A DNA stretch of 39,756 nucleotides from UBA11136 sp964482135 (GTDB lineage: Bacteria > Pseudomonadota > Alphaproteobacteria > UBA11136), in NCBI GenBank assembly GCA_964482135.1, contig CAYZWF010000019.1, positions 1 through 39,756 on the forward strand. Direction: 5' to 3'. The notes beneath the pieces were generated by a model. That model did no database searches and was not told the origin of the DNA. It worked only from the letters and a program-made list of their open reading frames with translations. This document shows positions 7,054-13,335 of this stretch, one piece after another (position 1 is the stretch's first letter; each line of letters starts with the position of its first letter). The translations under genes and the position numbers were made by a program.

Positions 7054-8826
7054 ATGGCCGCGCCCGACTCCATGATGCGATACGAAACCTGGCCCAATCT
7101 GGCAACCATGTTTTTCGAGAAGGCCGCCGAGCGTGGCGGCAAGCCTTTTCTCTGGGCCAAGGACGGAGGCGTTTACAAGCCGCTCAATTGGATGCAGGCG
7201 GCGGTGCGGGTGCGCGCCCTGGCGGCGGGGCTGATGGCCCAGGGACTGGAGCCCGGCGACCGGGTGGTGCTGGTTTCCGAGTCCCGCCCCGAATGGCTGA
7301 TTTCCGATGTGGCGATCATGGCCGCGGGCGGCATCACGGTGCCCGCCTACACCACCAATACCAGCGACGATCATCTGCATATCCTCGGCAATTGCGGGGC
7401 GCGGGCGGCTATTGTTTCCACCCCCGATCTGGCGGCGCGCCTGTTCCCGGCGGCCCATCGCAGCGACAGTCTTGAGTTTATTATCGCCATGGAGCCGCCC
7501 CGCATGGCCCAGAGTGGCGGGTTCCGGCTGCTTTCCTTGGAGGAAACACTGGAATCGGGGGCCGCCGAAGCGGGCGCCATCGAAGAACTGGCGGCGGGGC
7601 TGTCACGCAGCGATACCGCCTGTCTCATCTATACCTCGGGCACCGGCGGCGCGCCCAAGGGGGTGATGCTGAGCCATGGCGCCATCCTCAGCAATTGCGG
7701 CAGCGCCTATGACGTGCTCTCGCGGCTGGGTCTGGGCGAGGAGGTGTTCCTGTCCTTCCTGCCCTTGTCCCATTCCTATGAACATACGGCGGGGCAGTTC
7801 TTCCCCATCTCCATCGGCGCCCAGATCTATTACGCCGAGAGGATCGAAACTCTGGGTGCCAATATGATCGAGGCCCGGCCCACCCTCATGACCGCCGTGC
7901 CGAGGTTGTATGAAAGCCTGCACCAGCGCATCACCCGGGGGCTGGCCCGCGAGGGAGGCTTGAAAGAAAGACTCTTTACCCGCGCCCTGGCGCTGGGCGT
8001 GCGCGAATATGAGGGGCAAGACCCGCTCTCCCCATGGGAGAAGGTAGTCAATGGCGTGCTCGACGTTCTCGTGCGGCGCAAGGTGAAGGCGCGCTTCGGC
8101 GGACGGCTCAAGGCCCTGATTTCCGGCGGCGCGCCGCTCAACTACCAGATCGGGCTGTTCTTTACGGCGCTGGGTCTGCGCCTTCTCCAGGGCTATGGCC
8201 AGACCGAATCGGCGCCGGCGATCAGCTGTAACCCGGCCGCCGACAACCGTATCGCCACCGTGGGGACTGTATTAAAGGGCGTCACCGTGAAGATCGCCGA
8301 TGACGGGGAAATCCTGGTCCAGGGCGAACTGGTGATGCAGGGCTATTGGGACGACCCGCAAGCCACCGCCGAGACCATAAAGAACGGCTGGCTCCATACC
8401 GGCGATATCGGCGAAATGGACGAGGACGGCTATATCCGCATCACCGACCGCAAGAAGGACATCATCGTCAATTCCGGCGGCGACAATATCTCGCCCCAGC
8501 GCATTGAGGGCTTTCTGACGCTGGAGCCGGAGATCGCCCAGGCCATGGTCTATGGCGACAGGCGGCCCCATCTGGTGGCCCTGATCGTGCCCGAGGAGGA
8601 ACTGGCCGCCGTGCCGCGGAGCCACGGCACCGTGCGCAAGGCGGTGGCCCTGGCGGTGGAAAGGGTCAACAAGGAGCTGGGGCTGGTCGAGCGGGTGCGC
8701 CACTTCGTTCTCGCCGACGAGCCCTTCACCGTGGAGAACGGCCTCATGACGCCGACCATGAAAATCCGCCGCCATAAAATCCGCGAAATCTACGGCGCGG
8801 GCCTGGAAGGGCTTTATAAGAAATAG
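7054..8826 (+). CDS. Long-chain acyl-CoA synthetase (AMP-forming)
   Basis: ANL-superfamily enzyme that activates a carboxylate, probably a long-chain fatty acid, through an acyl-AMP to the acyl-CoA. About 590 residues. Motifs in order: YTSGTGGAPKGVMLSHG (P-loop, about residue 190), the SLPLSHSYEH region, LLQGYGQTESAP (A5, about 380), GYWDDPQATAETI, GWLHTGDIGEMDEDGYI, and ITDRKKDIIVNSGGDNISP with the hinge Asp/Lys. The end, VENGLMTPTMKIRRHKI, is typical of FadD15/FAA1-like enzymes. I favour ATG at 7054 (MAAPDSMMRYETW); ATG at 7003 would add 17 unconserved residues. The exact substrate cannot be read from sequence. Its last 23 codons recur at 9597-9665. Confidence 0.9.
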   Translation: MAAPDSMMRYETWPNLATMFFEKAAERGGKPFLWAKDGGVYKPLNWMQAAVRVRALAAGLMAQGLEPGDRVVLVSESRPEWLISDVAIMAAGGITVPAYTTNTSDDHLHILGNCGARAAIVSTPDLAARLFPAAHRSDSLEFIIAMEPPRMAQSGGFRLLSLEETLESGAAEAGAIEELAAGLSRSDTACLIYTSGTGGAPKGVMLSHGAILSNCGSAYDVLSRLGLGEEVFLSFLPLSHSYEHTAGQFFPISIGAQIYYAERIETLGANMIEARPTLMTAVPRLYESLHQRITRGLAREGGLKERLFTRALALGVREYEGQDPLSPWEKVVNGVLDVLVRRKVKARFGGRLKALISGGAPLNYQIGLFFTALGLRLLQGYGQTESAPAISCNPAADNRIATVGTVLKGVTVKIADDGEILVQGELVMQGYWDDPQATAETIKNGWLHTGDIGEMDEDGYIRITDRKKDIIVNSGGDNISPQRIEGFLTLEPEIAQAMVYGDRRPHLVALIVPEEELAAVPRSHGTVRKAVALAVERVNKELGLVERVRHFVLADEPFTVENGLMTPTMKIRRHKIREIYGAGLEGLYKK

Positions 8827-8960
8827 GGGCCAGGGGCCAGATTACGCTAGGTGCGGCGGCCCCCAAAAGAGGCCCAGGGTACGTCGGCCCCCAAAAGAGT
8901 ACGTCGGGCCTAAATAAGGGCCAGGGTACGTCGGCCCTCAACAAAAAGGCCAGGGGCCAG
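8827..8960 (+). repeat. Degenerate short repeats after the synthetase gene
   Basis: Three to four imperfect copies built from GGGCCAGGG, GTACGTCGGCCC and a CAAAAGA-type tail (for example near 8872-8899, 8899-8918 and 8919-8948), bracketed by two GGCCAGGGGCCAG blocks (8828-8840 and 8948-8960). Several copies can fold GGGCC/GGCCC hairpins. The rest of the gene-free stretch to 9143 is lower in GC and shows no gene, only the ribosome site of the next gene. The repeat family is not one I recognise. Confidence 0.6.
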
Positions 8961-9143
8961 CGCGCGTATATGGGTAGTGGGTCGGTTTGATGAAGGTCGG
9001 CTAAGTGCCACCAACAGACTCTTTTTGATTGACCAACCAAGTCGTTTTCCAGATCTCGTGCCTCTCGACAAATTCATACCTCACAAGACGAACTTCGTTA
9101 CAATTTCCATACAGTCTTATCCGCTGCATGTGCAGGAGTTAGG

Positions 9144-9563
9144 GTGGTAGCGATGTCGGTGTTCCTCATCATTTCAACAGCTTGGGCGGTTATCGCACTG
9201 GTGCTGCTCATCGTAGCTTGGCGGCTGGCCCGTGCCGGCAGAATTGTACTGCATAGGAACATCATGATCCTGCTGACGACTGGCGCCTGGATCTTCATCA
9301 TCAACTACATATTCGTGCAGCGGTATGGCGGGGGGATCGGGCCATTCCCGAGCGAGTACGTTCCTTGGATAGCATTGCACGGGTCTTTGGGGCTGGTTCC
9401 GCTCATCGGCGCGACCTGTCTGGTTGTTGGCAGATTGATGACGGGTCGGAACAAGTTCAGCGCCCATTTCAATCGGCACCACAAAGCATATGGCCGCACC
9501 TTCATTGTGGTTTGGTTCTTTACCCACCTTGGCGGCATATTCAATGCATTCTTCCTGCGCTGA
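9144..9563 (+). CDS. DUF420-family integral membrane protein
   Basis: A 139-residue protein with four hydrophobic helices (about 5-26, 40-58, 76-97 and 117-138) and conserved-looking His at 37, 79, 108, 112, 113 and 128, in the contexts LHRNIM, ALHGSLG, HFNRHHKAYGR and THLGGIF. This layout fits the DUF420 (YozB/CtaM-like) family; CtaM of Staphylococcus is needed for maturation of a haem-copper oxidase, so a haem or copper role is possible but unproven here. Start GTG at 9144 sits five bases after AGGAG; ATG at 9153 is the alternative. No oxidase gene lies nearby. It is less GC-rich than its neighbours and stands between the synthetase and a remnant of a second synthetase, so the locus has been rearranged. 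Confidence 0.75.
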   Translation: MVAMSVFLIISTAWAVIALVLLIVAWRLARAGRIVLHRNIMILLTTGAWIFIINYIFVQRYGGGIGPFPSEYVPWIALHGSLGLVPLIGATCLVVGRLMTGRNKFSAHFNRHHKAYGRTFIVVWFFTHLGGIFNAFFLR

Positions 9564-9596
9564 TGAGCGATGCCGAGCGCTCATGTTTCGCCCACC

Positions 9597-9665
9597 ATGA
9601 AAATCCGCCGCCACAAAATCCGCGAGATGTACGGCGCGGGCCTGGAAGGGCTTTATAAGAAGTAA
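9597..9665 (+). pseudogene. 3' remnant of a second acyl-CoA synthetase gene
   Basis: These 23 codons match the last 23 codons of the synthetase gene (8758-8826), including ACCATG just before and the stop. Four of 22 sense codons differ, three of them synonymous (CAT/CAC, GAA/GAG, AAA/AAG) and one Ile to Met, and the stop is TAA instead of TAG. The rest of the coding sequence is absent upstream. Mostly silent changes suggest that a functional paralogue existed under selection before being deleted, rather than a fresh partial duplication. Confidence 0.85.
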
Positions 9666-9695
9666 GGGCGCGTGGGAACGGCGTGGGGACGTTCC

Positions 9696-9723
9696 TTGCC
9701 TCAAAAAATAGAATCAGTATAGG
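9696..9723 (+). promoter_or_regulatory. Putative promoter of peptide gene 4
   Basis: TTGCCT (9696-9701), a 16-nt spacer, then TATAGG (9718-9723). The spacer carries AAATAGAATC as in the peptide 1 promoter (AAGTAGAATC). Just upstream is GGGGACGTTCCTTG (9685-9698), whose relative GGGGCGTCCCTTG precedes peptide 1. The segment between the -10 and the start codon is shorter and less conserved than in peptides 1, 3 and 5. Confidence 0.5.
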
Positions 9724-9755
9724 GTGGGCGTGCTGAAATATTTGGGAGAAGAGAT

Positions 9756-9893
9756 ATGCCCAAAACAGATGTTAAGAAAATAGAGAGCGAAGACGTGGCC
9801 GAACTCAGCGACGAGGCCCTGGACCGGACCGAAACCGCACAGTTCTGCGTGGGCGGCGCCTGCTGCGACCCAACCTGCTTTAGGCCCTCCTAA
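9756..9893 (+). CDS. Small leader/core peptide 4 (RiPP-precursor-like), 45 aa
   Basis: A 45-residue paralogue about 4.7 kb from the first cluster. The leader-like half is MPKTDVKKIE plus SEDVAELSDEALDRT, then ETAQF. The variable part has four Cys (31, 36, 37, 41) in CVGGACCDPTCFRPS, the densest spacing of the family. ATG at 9756 follows GGGAGAAGAGAT. It has its own promoter and the shared two-hairpin terminator, and it directly follows the synthetase remnant, so it may have arrived with that rearrangement. No enzyme able to modify or export it is encoded beside it. Confidence 0.77.
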   Translation: MPKTDVKKIESEDVAELSDEALDRTETAQFCVGGACCDPTCFRPS

Positions 9894-9909
9894 TTAATCG
9901 ACCGAACGG

Positions 9910-9969
9910 CCTGACGTAGCGTCAGGAATTAACGAAAAACCCCGCTGGTTTCGACCCGCGGGGTTTTTT
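9910..9969. terminator. Two-hairpin 3' element and bidirectional terminator after peptide 4
   Basis: CCTGAC/GTCAGG hairpin (9910-9915 with 9921-9926), GAATTAACGAAAA, then AAAACCCCGC/GCGGGGTTTT with a T run. The second stem is flanked by A and T runs and can also stop the epimerase transcript from the right. It is nearly identical to the elements after peptides 2 and 5. Confidence 0.85.
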
Positions 9970-10017
9970 GTTGTCCGTCATAGAGTGGAGGCACCGGCGA
10001 AGGGACGTGAGGGTACC

Positions 10018-10998
10018 TTAAACCCCGTGATAGTCCTTGTACCAGGCGATGAAGCGGGGCAGGCCCTCGTCGATGGAGGTGGCCGGTTCGAAGCCGAAAT
10101 CGCGCTGGCTGGACTCGATATCGGCGTAGGTTGCCTTGACGTCGCCGGGCTGCATGGGCGCCATCTTGACCTTGGCCTTTTGCCCCAGCGCTTCCTCTAT
10201 AAGTTCGATGAAACGCATCAGCGGCTCGGCGCGGTGATTGCCCAGATTGTAAATGCGGTGGGGGCCTTGGGTACCTTCATCGGCGGGCGGGGTGTCGAGA
10301 CAGGCGAGAATCCCGGCCACGATGTCGTCGATATAGGTGAAGTCCCGTTCCATGTCGCCATTGTTGAAAACGGAGATTTCCTCCCCGGCGAGAATTTTCT
10401 GCACGAAGATGAAGGCCGCCATGTCGGGCCGCCCCCAGGGGCCGTAAACGGTAAAGAAACGCAAGCCCGTCATGGGCAGGCGATAGAGGTGGGCATGGGA
10501 GGCAGCCAGAAGCTCCGCCGATTTCTTGGTGGCGGCATAGAGGGAGACCGGCGTATCCACCCGGTCGTCCACCGAAAAGGGCAGCTTGGTGTTGCCGCCA
10601 TAAACCGAGGAGGAACTGGCATAGACCAGATGGGTGAGATTTTTCAGTGTCCGGCAGGCCTCCATCACCACCAGCTGGCCCAACACGTTGGCATGGATAT
10701 AGGCGTAGGGATTGATCAGCGAATAGCGCACCCCGGCCTGGGCGGCGAGATGGATGACCCGGTCGATATGGGGAAATTCCGCCACCAGCGCCGCCATGGC
10801 GTCCTTGTCGGCGATATCGAGGCGGCGGAAGGTGAAGTTCTTGTTGTCCTCGAAACAGGCCAGCCGCGCCTCTTTCAGGGCCACATCGTAATAGTCGCTG
10901 AGATTGTCCACCCCGATCACCGTCTCGCCGCGCGCCAACAACGCGGTGGTGACGTGAAATCCGATGAACCCGGCGGCGCCGGTGACCAGTACGCTCAT
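10018..10998 (-). CDS. NAD-dependent nucleotide-sugar epimerase (UDP-glucuronate 4-epimerase-like)
   Basis: Extended short-chain dehydrogenase of 326 residues. Rossmann loop GAAGFIG at residues 7-13, an acidic turn at D31, the active-site Ser region ASSSSVYGG (about 128-135), and the catalytic YAATK (Tyr154, Lys158). DNLSDYYDVALKEARL and GRPDMAAFIF are typical of UDP-glucuronate/UDP-N-acetylglucosamine-type epimerases that feed capsule, LPS or exopolysaccharide synthesis. The substrate is inferred and could be another UDP-hexose. ATG at 10998 has GGGGGGAAA upstream. It follows gapR by 23 nt, so the two may be co-transcribed; transcription ends at the bidirectional terminator shared with peptide 4. 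Confidence 0.9.
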   Translation of the reverse strand: MSVLVTGAAGFIGFHVTTALLARGETVIGVDNLSDYYDVALKEARLACFEDNKNFTFRRLDIADKDAMAALVAEFPHIDRVIHLAAQAGVRYSLINPYAYIHANVLGQLVVMEACRTLKNLTHLVYASSSSVYGGNTKLPFSVDDRVDTPVSLYAATKKSAELLAASHAHLYRLPMTGLRFFTVYGPWGRPDMAAFIFVQKILAGEEISVFNNGDMERDFTYIDDIVAGILACLDTPPADEGTQGPHRIYNLGNHRAEPLMRFIELIEEALGQKAKVKMAPMQPGDVKATYADIESSQRDFGFEPATSIDEGLPRFIAWYKDYHGV

Positions 10999-11021
10999 GG
11001 CGTTTCCCCCCTGCCCTGCCC

Positions 11022-11357
11022 CTAGGGCGTTGGCGCGGCGTCCCCGGTTGAGGGGGCGCTCTTCTCGATAGCGGTTTCGAGAGGCGTGGGGGCGGTTTCA
11101 GCGGCAGCGGGCGCGTCTTCCATGCCCAGGGCATGCTTGTAGAGGGCCAGCACTTCCTCCTGTTCGGCGCGGTCGGCGTGATCCATTTTGCGCAGCTTGA
11201 TAATCTGGCGCATTATCTTCACGTCGTAGCCGTCGGCCTTGGCCTCGGCGCAAACCTCGCGCACATCGGCGGCCAGGGCCGCTTTTTCCTCTTCCAGACG
11301 CTCAATCCGTTCCACCAGCGAGCGCAACCTTTCGCCCGCGATACCACCTGCCGCCAT
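11022..11357 (-). CDS. gapR: GapR-like nucleoid-associated protein (DUF2312)
   Basis: A 111-residue protein. Residues 6-82 match the DUF2312 core: GERLRSLVERIERLEEEKAA (coiled coil) followed by VREVCAEAKADGYDVKIMR, QIIKLRKMD and EEVLALYKHALGM. In Caulobacter this family (GapR) clamps overtwisted DNA ahead of replication and transcription forks and assists gyrase/topo IV. The C-terminal 30 residues are an Ala/Pro/Thr-rich tail not part of the core. ATG at 11357 is preceded by AGAGGAAA; an upstream in-frame extension is not credible. The gene is divergent from peptide gene 5. Confidence 0.92.
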   Translation of the reverse strand: MAAGGIAGERLRSLVERIERLEEEKAALAADVREVCAEAKADGYDVKIMRQIIKLRKMDHADRAEQEEVLALYKHALGMEDAPAAAETAPTPLETAIEKSAPSTGDAAPTP

Positions 11358-11449
11358 GTTCGTTTCCTCTTTGTTGGAATGTTTAAAATACCGTCCGCGG
11401 ACCTTAGCGGGCGTCATGACGCCATGCAAGAAAAGGGGCGGTAAAAATG

Positions 11450-11479
11450 TTCCCTTACTGCACAATTCAGGTTTAGGAT
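11450..11479 (+). promoter_or_regulatory. Putative promoter of peptide gene 5
   Basis: TTCCCT (11450-11455), an 18-nt spacer, then TAGGAT (11474-11479). The -35 is weaker than in the other copies, but TAGGATGA plus GCGCGTAAACATTCATTGTCATAGGTGAGGGAGG-like downstream sequence (11478-11518) aligns with peptides 1 and 3. Here ATGAATG and CATTCAT form a perfect 7-bp inverted repeat at 11477-11498. Confidence 0.5.
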
Positions 11480-11522
11480 GAATGCGCGTAAACATTCATT
11501 GTCATAGGTGAGGGAGGAACCC

Positions 11523-11663
11523 ATGCCCAAGACAGATATCAAAAAGATCGAGAGCGAAGACTTGAAGGAACTCAGCGACGAGGCCCTGGACCGGGCCGGA
11601 GACGCGCAGCACTGCGGCGGCAACACTGTGGCGTGTGTCGTCTGCTGCGCCCCGTCTGAGTAG
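11523..11663 (+). CDS. Small leader/core peptide 5 (RiPP-precursor-like), 46 aa
   Basis: A 46-residue paralogue. The leader-like half is MPKTDIKKIE plus SEDLKELSDEALDRA, then GDAQH. Four Cys (31, 38, 41, 42) lie in CGGNTVACVVCCAPSE, and the end APSE matches the P-[AS]-[DE] pattern of peptides 1-3. ATG at 11523 follows GAGGGAGG at ideal spacing. It is a single-gene unit between gapR (divergent) and the DUF1244 gene (convergent). The leader is closest to peptide 3 (both SEDLKELSDEALD), while the cores share only the position of the first Cys. Confidence 0.77.
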   Translation: MPKTDIKKIESEDLKELSDEALDRAGDAQHCGGNTVACVVCCAPSE

Positions 11664-11678
11664 TCTTCGCTGATCTCG

Positions 11679-11738
11679 CCTGACGCAATGTCAGGAATTA
11701 ACGAAAGACCCCGCTGGTTTCGACTGGCGGGGTTTTTC
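11679..11738. terminator. Two-hairpin 3' element and terminator after peptide 5
   Basis: CCTGAC/GTCAGG hairpin (11679-11684 with 11690-11695), GAATTAACGAAAG, then CCCCGC/GCGGGG with a T run. Loop TGGTTTCGAC is the same as after peptide 4. It can also serve the convergent DUF1244 gene because A-rich sequence precedes the stem. Confidence 0.82.
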
Positions 11739-11777
11739 GTATTCCGGCGCCAGCCTACCGTCCGATTTTCCGGAGTC

Positions 11778-12086
11778 CTACTCCTCGGATTCGGCGCGGG
11801 CGTGGGAGATTTCGTACTGGGCCATCTGTTCGGCGCTGGCCTCGCCCTGGTATTTCTCCTTCCAGTCGTCATAGGGCATGCCGTAGATGATCTCGCGGGC
11901 CTGGTCATAGCTCATCTCCAGCCCCTTTTCCTCGGCCGCGGCGCGGTACCATTTTGACATACAGTTGCGGCAGAACCCGGACAGGTTCATGAGGTCGATG
12001 TTCTGTACGTCGGTGCGTTTGCGGAAATGCTCCACCAGCCGGCGGAAGGCGGCGGCTTCCAGTTCGGTGCGGGTTTGATCATCCAT
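11778..12086 (-). CDS. DUF1244 family protein
   Basis: A 102-residue soluble protein. The family signature is clear: FRRLVEHFRKRTDVQNIDLM, then LSGFCRNCMSKWYRAAAEEK (with a CxxC pair), MSYDQAREIIYGMPYDDWK and an acidic tail. DUF1244 proteins are widespread in proteobacteria, about 100 residues long, and have no established biochemical role; the paired Cys could bind metal or be redox active. ATG at 12086 has AGGAAAAAAC upstream. The gene follows the glutamate-cysteine-ligase-like gene in the same direction with a gap of about 110 nt that contains a 14-bp repeat. Confidence 0.88.
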   Translation of the reverse strand: MDDQTRTELEAAAFRRLVEHFRKRTDVQNIDLMNLSGFCRNCMSKWYRAAAEEKGLEMSYDQAREIIYGMPYDDWKEKYQGEASAEQMAQYEISHARAESEE

Positions 12087-12167
12087 TGTTTTTTCCTGTT
12101 CTTTGGTGGTGACGCCGGAGAGTCCGGCATTTGTCCCTATATTTGCGGGCGGACGCCCAATGTCCAG

Positions 12168-12209
12168 CCCCCAGAATCCGGCCCCTAGAATCCGGCCCCT
12201 AGAATCCGG
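12168..12209. repeat. Three tandem 14-bp units CCCCTAGAATCCGG
   Basis: Units at 12168-12181 (one mismatch, CCCCCAGAATCCGG), 12182-12195 and 12196-12209. The last one contains the stop codon of the upstream minus-strand gene (TAG, 12199-12201), so each unit duplicates the end of that gene. Probably slippage-generated. Confidence 0.85.
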
Positions 12210-13335
12210 CGACGGTTTCCGCCACCAGCATGTCCACCACCGCCTTGAGAGCTTCCTGCGGCTGCGCGCCACCGGCCACGGCTTCGTCATAGACGGCGAT
12301 CTGGCGGTGGGAGCTGGTGCCGCGTTTTAAAATGGCGCGGGCGTTTTCGATCTCTGCCGCACATTGGAAATACTCAATATCCTCCGCGATCAGTTCGATC
12401 AATTCCTCGAGAAGCTGGGCGAAGGGAACCACCTGGCCCTTGCCGAAATCCACCAGCCCGTCATCGATGCCGTAGCGGTGCGCGCGCCAGCGGTTCTCGT
12501 TGATGAGGAAGCGCGAATAGATGCGCCAGCGCTGGTTGTCGCGGCGCAGGCGATAGAGCATGCGCAGCAGGCACACATAAAGCGCGGCGATGGTCACCAC
12601 GTCGTCGAGGCGGGTGTAGATGTCGGAAATACGCAGTTCCAGGGTGGGGTAGCGGCCGCTGGGCCGTACGTCCCACCAGATTTTGGTGGCGTCCTCGATC
12701 AGTCCGGCATGGGTCATGATATCCACGTGACGCTTGTATTCGCCGTGGCTTTCGAACAGTTCCGGCAGGCCGGTGCGGGGCAGCTCGTCCCAGACGCTGA
12801 TGCGGTAGGACATGAGCCCCGTCTTCTCGCCGAGCCAGAACGGCGAGGAGGTGCTGAGCGCCAGCAGATGGGGCAGGAAATAGGCCCCCTGGTTCATGAG
12901 GTCGATGCGCAGTTCGTCGTCGCCGATCCCCACATGCACATGCATGCCACAGATCACCAAGCGCCGCGCCACCGCCTGCATGTCCTTGGCGAGCACGTTA
13001 TAGCGTTCCTTGTCGGTGTGCTTCTGGGACTGCCATTGGGAAAAGGGATGAGTGGAGGCGGCCATGGGGGCGAGGCCGTGTTCAGCCGTCACCTGCGCCA
13101 CCGTCTTGCGCAGATGTTCCAGGTCGGCGCGCAGTTCGGCGATGGAGGTGCAGATGCCGGTTTCCACCTCGATCTGTGAGCGCAGGAATTCCGGACTGAC
13201 CTGGGCGCCGAGCTTTTCCTGGCATTCCTCGAACACGGCCTGGGACGGATCCTGGACCAGTTCGCGGCTGTCCTTGTCCACCACCAGGTATTCCTCTTCC
13301 ACGCCCATGGTGAAAGGAGGTTCGGTCAAGGGCAT
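12199..13335 (-). CDS. Carboxylate-amine ligase, glutamate-cysteine ligase family 2 (YbdK-like)
   Basis: A 378-residue ATP-dependent ligase of the GCS2 family. It starts MPLTEPPFTMGVEEEYLVVD, with the acidic metal/ATP site GVEEEY at 11-16, then QIEVETGICTSIAELRADL, CGMHVHVGI, the FWLGEKTGLMSYRISVWDEL segment and LELRISDIYTRLDD, all typical of YbdK. These enzymes form a gamma-glutamyl-type amide bond; YbdK shows weak glutamate-cysteine ligase activity, but the natural product here is unknown. Its ATG (13333-13335) shares one base with the stop of the amidohydrolase gene upstream (TAATG), so the two are translationally coupled. Confidence 0.9.
   Translation of the reverse strand: MPLTEPPFTMGVEEEYLVVDKDSRELVQDPSQAVFEECQEKLGAQVSPEFLRSQIEVETGICTSIAELRADLEHLRKTVAQVTAEHGLAPMAASTHPFSQWQSQKHTDKERYNVLAKDMQAVARRLVICGMHVHVGIGDDELRIDLMNQGAYFLPHLLALSTSSPFWLGEKTGLMSYRISVWDELPRTGLPELFESHGEYKRHVDIMTHAGLIEDATKIWWDVRPSGRYPTLELRISDIYTRLDDVVTIAALYVCLLRMLYRLRRDNQRWRIYSRFLINENRWRAHRYGIDDGLVDFGKGQVVPFAQLLEELIELIAEDIEYFQCAAEIENARAILKRGTSSHRQIAVYDEAVAGGAQPQEALKAVVDMLVAETVAGF

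Noticed and set aside
8827..8960. CRISPR array
   Set aside because: Repeats are degenerate, of unequal spacing, without unique spacers of constant length, and no cas gene is present.
9593..9668. Flanking direct repeat of an insertion element (synthetase 3' end twice)
   Set aside because: The copies differ by mostly synonymous changes, unlike a target-site duplication, and no transposase lies between them.
4442..11663. Peptide family as SCIFF (six Cys in forty-five) precursors
   Set aside because: Length is similar but only two to four Cys are present, the leader does not match, and no radical SAM maturase is near.
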